NCBI GenBank assembly: GCA_024234935.1
Contig: JACKNI010000001.1
Location: 248,001 to 312,000 of the forward strand
Reading direction: 5' to 3'
Length of the DNA stretch: 64,000 nucleotides
Source: Chromatiales bacterium
Lineage (GTDB): Bacteria > Pseudomonadota > Gammaproteobacteria > Steroidobacterales > GCA-2729495
In this document: in pieces, positions 45,222 to 53,697 of the stretch
How positions within the stretch are numbered: the stretch's first letter is position 1
How the letters are laid out: each line of letters begins with the position of its first letter
Program-made: the position numbers and the translations under genes
Notes under the pieces: generated by a model
Seen by the model: only the letters and a program-made list of their open reading frames with translations
What the model was told of the DNA's origin: nothing
Databases searched by the model: none

Positions 45222-46340
45222 CTAGCCTGGATACTCCGCTACGCCAGCCAGGCCAAGCCGCGGTACCACACCTTTCGGTGTGTCTTTCACGCCGGTACCG
45301 CTGTCGATCATGCCGAGTATCTCGCCGGTCTCCATGCACACCTTCGCCATCATGCCGGTGAAGAAGTTGGTGGTGACGAATGACTTCTGGTCAGCGCCAG
45401 GCTGGATCATCGCCCAGCCGTAGGCCGGCAGCCGGTATTCGCGCAGTACCTCGCCGGCTTCATTCAGGACCTCGACGGTTTCGCCCCGGGTCAGCAGCAG
45501 GCGGCCGTCCCGCAGGTAGGCAACCGCAATGGCCCAGATGCGATCCATCTCGAATGGTCTTGTCTCACCGGGGCAGACTTTCAGGTCCGGCATCTGTTTG
45601 CCGGTGCTGATGTTGAAGCGCATCACCCGTTTACCCGTCTCGGTCGTATAGGTCACGTACTCTTCCGACGGATGCAGTGTCATGTGTGTGATGCCCTTGA
45701 AGCCGAAGGGCTCTGGCGCTGTCTCCGGTGTCCACTCGTTGAGCAGTTTGCCGTCACGGCCGAACCGGTAGAGTTTGCCCTGACCGATCAGCCCGCCGGT
45801 ACCAGGAATCGAACGTATGCAGGTGCCAGGCGGCGGGGTGTTGCCCTTGAAGTAGTCGGCGAGCAGGATCGTGCCGTCAGCAAGAAAGCAGGGGCTTGCC
45901 AGTCCGACGTCGGCGAATCGTGTCTCTGGCAACAAGGTGCCGGATGGCTTTACCTGCACGATGTGATGCCCCTGGCAATCGCAGCCCCAGAGCGTACCGT
46001 CCGGGGCAAAACGCAGGTGTACGATCAGGTGGCTGGTGAAGCCGATCCACAGCACGCCCTTGTATTGCAGGTTCCGGTCGTACTGCACGATGCGTCCGAC
46101 CCCGGCGTGATTGTCATGCGGATTATTCAGATAGGTACAGCCGAGAAAGATGTCGCCCTTCTCGAACGGCCTGATCGTTGAGGTGGTCGGCGGAGTTGGC
46201 AGTGTTTCGCCGTCCCATCCCGCATAGATCCGCTCGCAGATTTCCTTCGGTACCGGCTTGACCGAGGCCATGAACTTCGGCTGGCCCGTTTCGGCACTGT
46301 CGCCTTTCACCGTCTCGATTCTTGTTGCATCGCTGCTCAT
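45222..46340 (-). CDS. SMP-30/gluconolactonase-like beta-propeller, copy 2
   Basis: The 372-residue protein has no signal peptide. It shares blade motifs with copy 1 at 29133-30071: GDIFLGCTYLNNPHDNH, APDGTLWGCDC, FKGITHMTLHPSEEYVTYTT, and VAYLRDGRLLLTRGETVEV. It carries an N-terminal extension of about 50 residues (KEICERIYAGWDG) and a larger central insert near 180-200. It is the last gene of a minus-strand pair with the small membrane protein at 46360-46836, divergent from TetR and Rieske genes. A lactonase or esterase role is possible but unproven. Confidence 0.75.
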   Translation of the reverse strand: MSSDATRIETVKGDSAETGQPKFMASVKPVPKEICERIYAGWDGETLPTPPTTSTIRPFEKGDIFLGCTYLNNPHDNHAGVGRIVQYDRNLQYKGVLWIGFTSHLIVHLRFAPDGTLWGCDCQGHHIVQVKPSGTLLPETRFADVGLASPCFLADGTILLADYFKGNTPPPGTCIRSIPGTGGLIGQGKLYRFGRDGKLLNEWTPETAPEPFGFKGITHMTLHPSEEYVTYTTETGKRVMRFNISTGKQMPDLKVCPGETRPFEMDRIWAIAVAYLRDGRLLLTRGETVEVLNEAGEVLREYRLPAYGWAMIQPGADQKSFVTTNFFTGMMAKVCMETGEILGMIDSGTGVKDTPKGVVPRLGLAGVAEYPG

Positions 46341-46359
46341 CTTCAGGTTTTCCGGCTGC

Positions 46360-46836
46360 TCAGGCTACGAAGCCGAAGTAGTAAAGTGGCGGCGAGGTAA
46401 CACCCGCCATGATCATGCAGATCATCCCCGCGCGGCCGAAAATCCGGTGGATTCTGCTGAACTTGTTCGGCTTGGGCGGGTTACCGAATTTGAATAGTGA
46501 AATGATGATCAGAAATACCCAGATGATCGAGGTGAGGATCGAGAAGAAGGTGTGGATATAGATTGTCCAGTTGAGCAGCGGAGTGCCTTCGTAGATGCTG
46601 CCTCTGGTGATCTCGAAAATTCCGCCCGACACCCTGAGGTCATACTCGAAAATACTCACCACGATGAACAGGCTGATGCCGAGGTAGAGCTGGATTCGAC
46701 GATGGGTGACGTAATCTTTCCGGTTGCGCGCCATGCGCCAGGAAAAAATCAGGATCGGCAGGATGATGATGAAAGACAGGGTGACGATGTCGATGAGGAT
46801 ATCTGCGCGCGAGCCGAGAAAGCCTGGTGGGAACAT
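46360..46836 (-). CDS. Small four-helix membrane protein, DUF420-like
   Basis: The 158-residue product has membrane segments at about 12-33, 48-65, 88-113 and 134-155. Conserved-looking residues are HRRIQLYLG, NWTIYIHTFFSILTSIIW and IHRIFGRAGMICMIMAGVTS. The helix-borne histidines and arrangement resemble DUF420 (CtaM-like) proteins and haem-associated membrane proteins, but I am not sure of the family. It is 19 bp upstream of the propeller gene on the same strand and diverges from tetR. Confidence 0.65.
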   Translation of the reverse strand: MFPPGFLGSRADILIDIVTLSFIIILPILIFSWRMARNRKDYVTHRRIQLYLGISLFIVVSIFEYDLRVSGGIFEITRGSIYEGTPLLNWTIYIHTFFSILTSIIWVFLIIISLFKFGNPPKPNKFSRIHRIFGRAGMICMIMAGVTSPPLYYFGFVA

Positions 46837-46866
46837 GATTACAAGGACCTCAGGAAGCGTATAAAT

Positions 46867-46882
46867 CGAACAGTACTGTCCG
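46867..46882. promoter_or_regulatory. Palindrome upstream of the membrane-protein/propeller operon
   Basis: CGAACAGTACTGTCCG is symmetric at 14 of 16 positions, with a perfect ACAGTACTGT core (46870-46879). A related half, CGAACAGTGTC, lies about 30 bp to the right. It is about 30 bp upstream of the 46836 start codon, a suitable place for a TetR-type operator on the minus-strand promoter. Confidence 0.55.
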
Positions 46883-46961
46883 AAGTAGAACCCGGAACCC
46901 GAACAGTGTCAACCAGAAAGGCTGCTTTTCTTGAGTTCCCTGCCCCGGTGCTTGAAATAAA

Positions 46962-46979
46962 TAGGACCAATATGTCCTA
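46962..46979. promoter_or_regulatory. Palindrome just upstream of tetR
   Basis: TAGGAC (46962-46967) and GTCCTA (46974-46979) form a perfect inverted repeat around CAATAT. It ends 11 bp before the tetR start codon, which suits autoregulation by the TetR-family protein. It differs from the site at 46867-46882, so the two may serve different regulators. Confidence 0.55.
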
Positions 46980-46990
46980 ATGGCTTTTCA

Positions 46991-47587
46991 ATGAAGCAGC
47001 AGCAGCGAAAACCCGCAATGAGCATGGTCAGTCCCGTCATCCGTCGCCGGGTCGCCAGCACCAAGGCGCGTGTCTGTGAAGTTGCGGCAAGAAAGTTCAA
47101 TGAAGAAAGCTATGCCGCGGTGAGCGTCGATTCGATTGTCGAGGCGGCCGGAATTGCGCGCAGCAGTTTCTATCGCTTCTTCCGGGACAAGGAGGATCTC
47201 CTTCAGCAGATCATCGATCCCGTCTTCAACCTGGCGGTCACGGAGCTGGGCCGGATGTCCGCCGATCAGCCCGAAGGCATCGTCGATGGCATAGCTGAAA
47301 GCTATCTGCAGGTATGGGCGAAGCATCGGGACGGGCTGGTGTTGTCGATGAAGATCGGTGCGAGCCTGTTTCCGCTGGTGCAGAAATCGCACGACAGATA
47401 TGTCGCTGCCATCCTGGTATTGATGGAGCGCCTGCACGAAGCGCGGATGTTGCGCCACGATGATCCACGCATGGCTGCCCGCCTTCTGGCGTTGACGGCG
47501 GTGCCGGTGCTCCAGGTCTGCGAGCGGCATCCACAGTTCAGGAATGTCTTTCGAAGCACGCTCCGCGGCCTGCTGCTGAAGTGGTAG
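46991..47587 (+). CDS. TetR-family transcriptional regulator
   Basis: The 198-residue product has an N-terminal TetR helix-turn-helix at about 28-72: AARKFNEESYAAVSVDSIVE, then AGIARSSFYRFFRDKEDLL. The C-terminal ligand domain is helical and not assignable. The start is uncertain: ATG 46991 has no clear ribosome site, and ATGs at 47018 and 47024 are alternatives that keep the whole DNA-binding domain. It ends 7 bp before the Rieske gene, so it probably controls its own operon and the divergent one. Confidence 0.9.
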   Translation: MKQQQRKPAMSMVSPVIRRRVASTKARVCEVAARKFNEESYAAVSVDSIVEAAGIARSSFYRFFRDKEDLLQQIIDPVFNLAVTELGRMSADQPEGIVDGIAESYLQVWAKHRDGLVLSMKIGASLFPLVQKSHDRYVAAILVLMERLHEARMLRHDDPRMAARLLALTAVPVLQVCERHPQFRNVFRSTLRGLLLKW

Positions 47588-47594
47588 GCAGCTG

Positions 47595-48710
47595 ATGTTC
47601 ATCAATTTCTGGTATCCGGCCGGACAGGCCAGTGCGATCGGTCGCAAGCCGGTCAAGGTCCGCATGCTGGGCCAGAATTTCGTCCTGTTCCGGGATACCG
47701 CGGGCTCCGTGCACTGTCTCAGCAATGTCTGTCTGCACCGTTGCGGTTCGCTCGGCGATGGATGGGTACGCAATGACCGTGTGGTCTGTCCGTACCATGG
47801 CTGGGAATTCAATGGCAGCGGTCAATGTGAGCGCATTCCGTCGCTCGGTCCCGGCCAGCCACCGATGACGGCACGTGCGCGTGTCGATGCCTATCCGGTA
47901 CAGGAGAAGTACGGGCTGGTGTTCGTGTTTCTCGGTGACTTGCCAGAAGATCAGCGGCCGCCTGTCATGGAAATTCCCGAGTGGGGAGATCCTGGCTGGC
48001 GCTGTACGACGATGAGTTTCTCCCTGAAAGCCAACTATGCGCGGGTGGTGGAGAATGCACTGGATCCCGCCCACGCGGAGTTTGTGCATTTTGTCGGACG
48101 CAAGGGCATGGATCCGGACTATCACATGCCGGACTACGAGACCCGGGAGAGCGAGTGGGGTGCAGGCATGGAAGTGCGCTTCAGAACGCAGGCTGGTGGC
48201 TTGTTCAGGTATTTTCGCCCCGGCGATACCGAAACAGTTGCAGGTACGACCTTTCACGGACCGGCGCAATTCGTGACACGTATCCGCATGAATGCACGGA
48301 TGTCATCATTTCAGTATGCCTTCGATACGCCGGTGGATGAGTACGAAACACGATCTTTTCTGATCAATGCGCGTAACTTCTTCAGAAGTCCGCTGCTCGA
48401 CGGCACGGCTGACAAGCGTAACCGGGCCATCATCGAGGAAGATCGGGCCATCATTGAAAAAATCGAACCCGTTGCACCGCCGCGTAGCACCACTTCGGAC
48501 CTGTCGGTCAGGTCTGATGCCATTCAGCTGATCTACAGGCGCTATCTGCGCGAATGGGAGTCGCGCGGCTGGCGGATCGACAGCGAAGCGATATTCCGTG
48601 AGCATCCGGCATCACGACTGCACATGATTCCGAGTCCCGGGCGGCGCGATTCACGCAACTGGGTGTTTGATACGGTTCCGCTGGTGCCGGCCGCAGAAAC
48701 GCCGGACTGA
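47595..48710 (+). CDS. Rieske-type ring-hydroxylating oxygenase, terminal subunit
   Basis: The 371-residue protein has an N-terminal Rieske 2Fe-2S site, C46-x-H48 and C65-x2-H68 (CLHRCGSLGDG, VCPYHGW), and a mononuclear iron site with D157, H160 and H165 in ENALDPAHAEFVH. Length and order match single-component-type alpha subunits of the vanillate demethylase / phenoxybenzoate dioxygenase group. Such enzymes need a reductase; none is in the window. Substrate unknown, perhaps aromatic or steroid-like given the neighbouring propeller and GST genes; that is inference. Confidence 0.9.
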   Translation: MFINFWYPAGQASAIGRKPVKVRMLGQNFVLFRDTAGSVHCLSNVCLHRCGSLGDGWVRNDRVVCPYHGWEFNGSGQCERIPSLGPGQPPMTARARVDAYPVQEKYGLVFVFLGDLPEDQRPPVMEIPEWGDPGWRCTTMSFSLKANYARVVENALDPAHAEFVHFVGRKGMDPDYHMPDYETRESEWGAGMEVRFRTQAGGLFRYFRPGDTETVAGTTFHGPAQFVTRIRMNARMSSFQYAFDTPVDEYETRSFLINARNFFRSPLLDGTADKRNRAIIEEDRAIIEKIEPVAPPRSTTSDLSVRSDAIQLIYRRYLREWESRGWRIDSEAIFREHPASRLHMIPSPGRRDSRNWVFDTVPLVPAAETPD

Positions 48711-48729
48711 ATGGCCCGCAGTGCGGGTC

Positions 48730-48987
48730 TCAGATTCCAAGCTTGCCGAGTGCGTCAGCGACCTGACCGACGGTCGCCGCCAGGCGCGGATGTTCACTTT
48801 CGAAGCGCAGTACGACTTCCCGAAGGCGGACTTCCAAGCCGTCGGGCGCGTCCGGATCCTCGCCGACCCGGCCGACGTCCTGCAGCACCTTCTCGATCAG
48901 TGCGCGCGACTGCTGGTCCAGTGTCCGGGTCGCGCCCAGTTCCCGGTGCAGTTCCTTAAGCAGTTGTTGCAGCTTCTCGTTTGACAT
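48730..48987 (-). CDS. DUF4404 family protein
   Basis: The 85-residue product begins MSNEKLQQLLKELHRELGAT and ends HPRLAATVGQVADALGKLGI, the pattern of DUF4404, a small helical protein of unknown function. ATG 48987 gives this start; the frame is open 15 codons further upstream. It converges with the Rieske gene and lies just left of the SRP RNA gene, which reads the other way. Confidence 0.82.
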   Translation of the reverse strand: MSNEKLQQLLKELHRELGATRTLDQQSRALIEKVLQDVGRVGEDPDAPDGLEVRLREVVLRFESEHPRLAATVGQVADALGKLGI

Positions 48988-49039
48988 GGCCGGAGTATAG
49001 CCTTCTGCTTGCCGAAAAGGAGTGCACCGCATACCCTGT

Positions 49040-49149
49040 GCCCGAGTCCGCGCTGGTCCCCTCGCGGCGGCTAGTCGTGAATCCCGTCAGGTCCGGAAGG
49101 AAGCAGCGGTAGCGGTGATGCCGGGCGCCGGGGTGTGGCTGGCGCGGGC
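49040..49149 (+). ncRNA. ffs: 4.5S signal recognition particle RNA
   Basis: The conserved apical domain GGTCCGGAAGGAAGCAGC at about 49090-49107 is the Ffh-binding loop of the small bacterial SRP RNA. The flanks pair into one long hairpin: GCCCG at 49040-49044 with CGGGC at 49145-49149, and more pairs inward (GCGCTGG with TGGCTGGCGC region). Length of about 110 nt fits the E. coli type. Ends are set by pairing and may be off by a few bases. It lies 48 bp before dnaX, a common neighbour. Confidence 0.95.
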
Positions 49150-49197
49150 TCACCAAGCTCGCTTTTCCCTGATCTCGAACCTGGTCCGACAAGTTTC

Positions 49198-50808
49198 ATG
49201 AGCTATCTCGCGCTGGCCCGCAAGTGGCGTCCCAAGACCTTCGCTGATGTGGCGGGTCAGGGCCATGTGGTCCGGGCGCTCGAAAACGCCCTCGGCTCCG
49301 GCCGTCTGCATCATGCTTTCCTGTTTACCGGTACGCGCGGCATAGGCAAGACCACGATTGCACGTATCTTCGTGAAGGCCCTGAATTGCGAGCAGGGCGT
49401 CAGCGCCACACCCTGCGGCCAGTGTGGCAGTTGCATCGCGATCGATGCGGGGCGCTTTGTCGATTTCCTGGAAGTGGATGCGGCTTCGACGACCGGTATC
49501 GACAACATGCGCGAAATACTGGAAAACGCGCAATACACGCCGGCCAGCGGACGCTTCAAGGTGTATCTGATCGACGAAGTACATATGCTCTCGAAGAGCG
49601 CCTTCAATGGCCTGCTGAAGACGCTCGAAGAGCCACCACCTCACATGAAGTTCCTGCTCGCGACGACTGATCCGCAGAAGATTCCGGCGACGGTTCTGTC
49701 CCGCTGCCTGCAATTCAACCTGAAACGTCTGTCGCAGGCCGGAATCGTCGAGCGCCTGACCAGTATCTGTGCGAGCGAAGGCGTGAGTGCCGAGGCTGGT
49801 GCGCTTCAGCGCCTGGCACGGGCGGCGGCCGGCAGCGTGCGTGATGCCTTGAGTCTGCTCGACCAGGCACTGGCTTTCGGCAATGGTGCTGTCAGGGACC
49901 GGGAGGTGGCCGAGATGCTCGGCAGCCTGGATCGCCAGCGGCTCACCGGTCTGCTGGAAGCGCTGGTGCAGGGTGATGCTCCCGGATTGATGGACCAGGT
50001 AAGCCAGCTCGACGAACTGGTTCCCGACTACGAAGATGTGCTGGCCGGTCTGGCAGGCTTGCTGCAGAAGATTGCGGTGATCCAGCTGGCAGGGGCAGAT
50101 GCGGTTGAGGTCGATGACGACAAGGAACTGCTGACGCGTTTGGCCGCACAGATGCGGGCTGAAACGGTACAACTGATGTACCAGATCGCCGTATTGGGTC
50201 GCCGCGATCTCTATCTGGCACCTGATCCGCGTACCGGATTTGAAATGACGTTGCTGCGCGTGCTGGCTTTCGATCAGCTGGAAAGCCCGGCCGCGGCAGT
50301 ATCGACGGCACCAGCCATGTCACCTGGTGCAAAAGCGGCCGCGCCGATTCCGAAGTCGCCGCCGGCGCCGACGTCAAGCGGCGTTGTCGGTGGCGAGATC
50401 AGTGACTGGCCTGCCTTTGTCGCCACGCTGGACCTCGATGCTGCTGCACGCCAGCTGGCGGCCAACTGTGCACTGGCTGCACAGTCACCGACCGAACTGC
50501 GGCTGAGCATTGAAGGTCGAAATGCCCACCTGCTGACCGAGAGCCTGAAAGTGCGCGTGACCGCTGCCGTCCATTCCGCTCTCGGCGACAGCCGCAAGCT
50601 GAATTTTGTGCTGGACAAGGGCGTGAGTGATACAGCAGCGGCACGCCAGGCCCGCAGCGAAGATGAGCAGCAGCGCAAGGCACGGGAGGCTATCGCTGCA
50701 GACAGCAATGTTCAGGCCATGGGCGAACTGTTCGGGGCAGAAGTTGTCGCCGGCTCCGTCCGCCCCTCACCACCGGCAAGTTCCGGAAAACCAGGCAACA
50801 GAAAGTGA
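49198..50808 (+). CDS. dnaX: DNA polymerase III tau subunit DnaX
   Basis: DnaX is the clamp-loader ATPase that holds the replisome together. From ATG 49198 the 536-residue product starts MSYLALARKWRPKTFADV and has Walker A FTGTRGIGKTTIARI, the four-cysteine zinc module (CEQGVSATPCGQCGSC), Walker B YLIDEVHMLS and sensor motif TTDPQKIPATVLSRC. A proline/alanine linker begins near 375 and the tau C-terminus is short. No run of six or more A like the E. coli frameshift signal is seen, so a gamma form is not predicted from that motif. Confidence 0.96.
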   Translation: MSYLALARKWRPKTFADVAGQGHVVRALENALGSGRLHHAFLFTGTRGIGKTTIARIFVKALNCEQGVSATPCGQCGSCIAIDAGRFVDFLEVDAASTTGIDNMREILENAQYTPASGRFKVYLIDEVHMLSKSAFNGLLKTLEEPPPHMKFLLATTDPQKIPATVLSRCLQFNLKRLSQAGIVERLTSICASEGVSAEAGALQRLARAAAGSVRDALSLLDQALAFGNGAVRDREVAEMLGSLDRQRLTGLLEALVQGDAPGLMDQVSQLDELVPDYEDVLAGLAGLLQKIAVIQLAGADAVEVDDDKELLTRLAAQMRAETVQLMYQIAVLGRRDLYLAPDPRTGFEMTLLRVLAFDQLESPAAAVSTAPAMSPGAKAAAPIPKSPPAPTSSGVVGGEISDWPAFVATLDLDAAARQLAANCALAAQSPTELRLSIEGRNAHLLTESLKVRVTAAVHSALGDSRKLNFVLDKGVSDTAAARQARSEDEQQRKAREAIAADSNVQAMGELFGAEVVAGSVRPSPPASSGKPGNRK

Positions 50809-50815
50809 GTGCGAT

Positions 50816-51139
50816 ATGAAAGCCGATCTCGGTCAGTTGATGAAGCAGGCCCAGCGGATGCAGGAGCAGATGCAGAAGGCCCAGGAAGAACTTGCCGGCA
50901 TCGAAGTCAGCGGTGAGGCTGGTGGCGGTCTGGTGAAGATCCGCATGAGCTGCAAGCATGAGGTACGCGGCATCACGCTCGATCCGGCACTTCTGGGAGA
51001 GGATCGCGAAATGCTGGAGGATGTGCTGGTCGCAGCCTTTAACGATGCCTTGCGCAAGGTCGAGCGTACAAGCCAGGAAAAGCTCGGTGGCATGACTTCA
51101 GGACTCGGCCTGCCGCCGGGTTTCAAGCTGCCATTCTGA
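50816..51139 (+). CDS. ybaB: YbaB/EbfC nucleoid-associated protein
   Basis: The 107-residue DNA-binding protein starts MKADLGQLMKQAQRMQEQMQ and has the family core GGGLVKIRMSCKHEVRGITL and the glycine-rich end GMTSGLGLPPGFKLPF. It binds DNA as a dimer with a tweezer-like fold. It lies 7 bp after dnaX and 16 bp before recR, the conserved dnaX-ybaB-recR order. Confidence 0.95.
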   Translation: MKADLGQLMKQAQRMQEQMQKAQEELAGIEVSGEAGGGLVKIRMSCKHEVRGITLDPALLGEDREMLEDVLVAAFNDALRKVERTSQEKLGGMTSGLGLPPGFKLPF

Positions 51140-51155
51140 GCGGAATTCAGATCGC

Positions 51156-51764
51156 ATGGCTTTTACGCCGCTCCTCCAGGACCTGTTGACTGCGCTGCGC
51201 TGTCTGCCTGGCGTCGGGCCGAAGTCTTCGCAGCGTATTGCTTTTCATCTGCTCGATCGGGACCGTGATGGCGCAGGGCGAATCGTTGCGGCCCTGCAGG
51301 CTGCCCTGGACAAGGTTGGACTCTGCGTACGCTGCCGCATGTTTGCCGAGGCCGAGCTGTGCATGATCTGTGGCGATCCGCGTCGCGATCATGGCCTCGT
51401 CTGCGTCGTCGAGACGCCCGCCGACGTCGTGGCGGTCGAGGAGTCAGGCAGTTATCGCGGCCGGTACTTTGTGCTGATGGGCAGGCTCTCGCCGCTGGAT
51501 GGCATCGGTCCGGCAGAGCTTGGCATTCCGCTGCTTGAGCAACAGCTTGCCGATCGTGCGACGCGTGAGCTGATTCTCGCCACCAGTGCCACGGTAGAGG
51601 GCGAGGCGACCGCTGGTTATCTGGCCGGCATCGCACAGGAACGCGGGATTCGCGCCACGCGTATCGCGCATGGCGTGCCGATGGGCGGTGAACTCGAGTA
51701 TGTGGATGCCGGTACCCTGTCTCACGCCATTGCGGCGCGCACCCGGATCGGCGCTGATCAGTAA
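51156..51764 (+). CDS. recR: Recombination protein RecR
   Basis: RecR works with RecO and RecF to load RecA at gaps. The 202-residue product has the helix-hairpin-helix LRCLPGVGPKSSQRIAFHLL, the four-cysteine zinc finger CVRCRMFAEAELCMICGDPRR, and a Toprim domain with VVETPADVVAVEESGSYRG and the late TRIAHGVPMGGELEYVD. Length is normal. The stop overlaps the convergent rsgA stop by seven bases. Confidence 0.97.
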   Translation: MAFTPLLQDLLTALRCLPGVGPKSSQRIAFHLLDRDRDGAGRIVAALQAALDKVGLCVRCRMFAEAELCMICGDPRRDHGLVCVVETPADVVAVEESGSYRGRYFVLMGRLSPLDGIGPAELGIPLLEQQLADRATRELILATSATVEGEATAGYLAGIAQERGIRATRIAHGVPMGGELEYVDAGTLSHAIAARTRIGADQ

Positions 51765-52675
51765 GCCTGGCCAGTCGCCTGGTTGGCGAGATTCATGAGC
51801 CGTCGATAGCTCTCGTAACGCCGGTTGTCTATGGTGCCTTTCAGGACGGCTGCGCTCACCGCACAGTCCGGTTCCCGCAGGTGACTGCAATCGGCAAAGC
51901 GACAATCGCGACCGGTTGTGCCGATCTCGATGAAGCCATGTGCGATGTCGCGCGGATCGGGGATGGCCGGAACGAAGTCCCGTACACCGGGCGTGTCGAT
52001 CAGGCGACCACCGTTTTCCAGCCGGTACATGATCGAGGCTGTGGTCGTGTGCCGACCTTCGTCGCTCGCGGCGGACAGTTGGCCGGTAGCCGTATCGGAA
52101 CCGGGAACCAGGCGGTTCAGGAGCGATGATTTGCCCACCCCGGACTGGCCGACGAGCAGGCCGACGCACTGACCTGCCCAGCCCAGCAGCGCGTCAAGGC
52201 CTGTGCCTGTAACCGCGGATACCGGAAACAGCCGATAGCCAAGCCTGGAATAGACCGCCAGTTCGGTCTCCGGCAGCGCGGCAAGATCGGCCTTGTTCCA
52301 GACGATGGCCGCCTGGACGCCCATCAGATGTGCGGCACACAGGTACCGGTCGGTGATGAACAGATCGGGAAGCGGGAGCGCGGCCATGACCACGATCAGA
52401 TGACTGATGTTGGCTGCGATCGTCTCCGGCTTGCTGCCCCTGGGGGGCTGTCGGTTGAGCTGATTCATGCGCGGGGCAGTGCCACTGACAACCACGGGAT
52501 CCCCGTCAGCAAAAGCCTGCCAGTGCACATGGTCTCCGCAGCAAACCTGCAGATGGCGGCCGCGGACGATATAAGGCAGGGCACTGCCCTCGGTTGTTTC
52601 GAGCATGCCGCGCCGGCCATGCGCCGCGATCACGAGGCCGGTTTTGCTAGAATCCCGCGCGGCGTCAATTGCCAT
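51758..52675 (-). CDS. rsgA: Ribosome small-subunit GTPase RsgA
   Basis: RsgA is a circularly permuted GTPase that acts late in 30S maturation. From ATG 52675 the 305-residue protein has an N-terminal OB fold, then G4 IVWNKADL, G1 LVGQSGVGKSSLLNRL and G3 LIDTPGVRDF in the permuted order. The zinc module DCRFADCSHLREPDC and a helical tail follow. The frame is open 48 codons upstream but that crosses orn. Start is 25 bp from the orn start, divergent, as in E. coli. Confidence 0.95.
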   Translation of the reverse strand: MAIDAARDSSKTGLVIAAHGRRGMLETTEGSALPYIVRGRHLQVCCGDHVHWQAFADGDPVVVSGTAPRMNQLNRQPPRGSKPETIAANISHLIVVMAALPLPDLFITDRYLCAAHLMGVQAAIVWNKADLAALPETELAVYSRLGYRLFPVSAVTGTGLDALLGWAGQCVGLLVGQSGVGKSSLLNRLVPGSDTATGQLSAASDEGRHTTTASIMYRLENGGRLIDTPGVRDFVPAIPDPRDIAHGFIEIGTTGRDCRFADCSHLREPDCAVSAAVLKGTIDNRRYESYRRLMNLANQATGQAY

Positions 52676-52700
52676 GGTCGTGTTGGGAGGATCCTGGCTG

Positions 52701-53261
52701 ATGAGTGCACCGATGCACAGACTGATCTGGATCGATCTGGAGATGACCGGTCTCGATTGCCGGAATGATTCTATCATCGAGATCGCCACGGTCGTCACGG
52801 ATGCAGATCTGTGCGTCATCGCCGAGGGACCAGTGCTGGCGATTCATCAAAGCGATGCGGTGCTCGCGCGGATGGATGAGTGGAATACCCGGCAGCATGG
52901 CAGGTCCGGTCTGACCGACCGGGTGCGCATGAGCACCGTTACGGCTGCACAGGCCGAGCAGCAGACACTGGCTTTCCTGACGGGGCACCTGGCGCCGAAA
53001 GTCTCGCCAATGTGCGGCAACAGCATCTGTCAGGATCGCCGCTTCATGGCGCGCGAGATGCCGACGCTGGAGGCCTTTTTCCATTACCGCAACCTGGATG
53101 TGTCCACGCTGAAGATCCTGGCCGGGCTGTGGGCGCCCGCCGCACTGGAGGGCGTTGTCAAGAACACCGAGCATCTGGCGCTTGCCGACATTCACGAATC
53201 AATAGCGGAACTGCGACACTACCGGGCACAGCTCCTGAAGCTGCCGACCGCTGCCGGCTGA
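52701..53261 (+). CDS. orn: Oligoribonuclease
   Basis: Orn is the 3'-5' exonuclease that degrades very short RNAs and pGpG. The 186-residue product has the DEDDh motifs: LIWIDLEMTGLD, SPMCGNSICQDRRFM and the late ALADIHESIAELRHYR. ATG 52701 follows GGGAGG at ten bases, and matches the family start; a longer open frame upstream overlaps rsgA. Confidence 0.96.
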   Translation: MSAPMHRLIWIDLEMTGLDCRNDSIIEIATVVTDADLCVIAEGPVLAIHQSDAVLARMDEWNTRQHGRSGLTDRVRMSTVTAAQAEQQTLAFLTGHLAPKVSPMCGNSICQDRRFMAREMPTLEAFFHYRNLDVSTLKILAGLWAPAALEGVVKNTEHLALADIHESIAELRHYRAQLLKLPTAAG

Positions 53262-53282
53262 ACGCGGGGTGCCGGAGCCGCT

Positions 53283-53657
53283 TCAGGCTGCCGCGACGAA
53301 CAGGCCGATGATGCAAACCAGACCGCCGACCCAGGCCAGCGAGCGCAGCGTGGCGCGGTCAGCGATATAGAAGATGCCATAGAGGATGCGTGCGGCAACG
53401 TAGCCGAGTGCCAGCAAGTCGATGGTGGGCTGGGCCGCACCAGCCAGGTGCGCGATGATTACGCCAGCTGCAAAGGCCGGAAAACTTTCATAGGAATTGG
53501 CCTGCGCCCAGTTCGCGCGTTGCCGCCAGCCCTGCAGGCTGGCCAGATAATCGCGCGGTCTGGCATTGTCGAAGTTCCGGGCTCCGCCTTTCGCAATACC
53601 GGCCCAGACGATCGGCATGAGGATTGCCACGAGTACGCACCAGTATGCTGTGGTCAT
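53283..53657 (-). CDS. MAPEG family membrane protein
   Basis: The 124-residue membrane protein has four helices at about 5-22, 55-75, 78-98 and 105-123. It carries the MAPEG-like motifs RANWAQANSYESFPAFAAG and LGYVAARILYGIFYI. MAPEG proteins act in eicosanoid and glutathione metabolism in animals; bacterial members like this one are uncharacterised. It lies convergent with orn and 40 bp after ppsA in the same direction. Confidence 0.85.
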   Translation of the reverse strand: MTTAYWCVLVAILMPIVWAGIAKGGARNFDNARPRDYLASLQGWRQRANWAQANSYESFPAFAAGVIIAHLAGAAQPTIDLLALGYVAARILYGIFYIADRATLRSLAWVGGLVCIIGLFVAAA

Positions 53658-53697
53658 CTCCGGTCTCCCGATCGTCTGTGCAGCAGTGGTCGCGACG

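Noticed and set aside
49198..50808. Programmed frameshift in dnaX
   Set aside because: No A-run or other seven-base slippery motif like that of E. coli was seen near the end of domain III.
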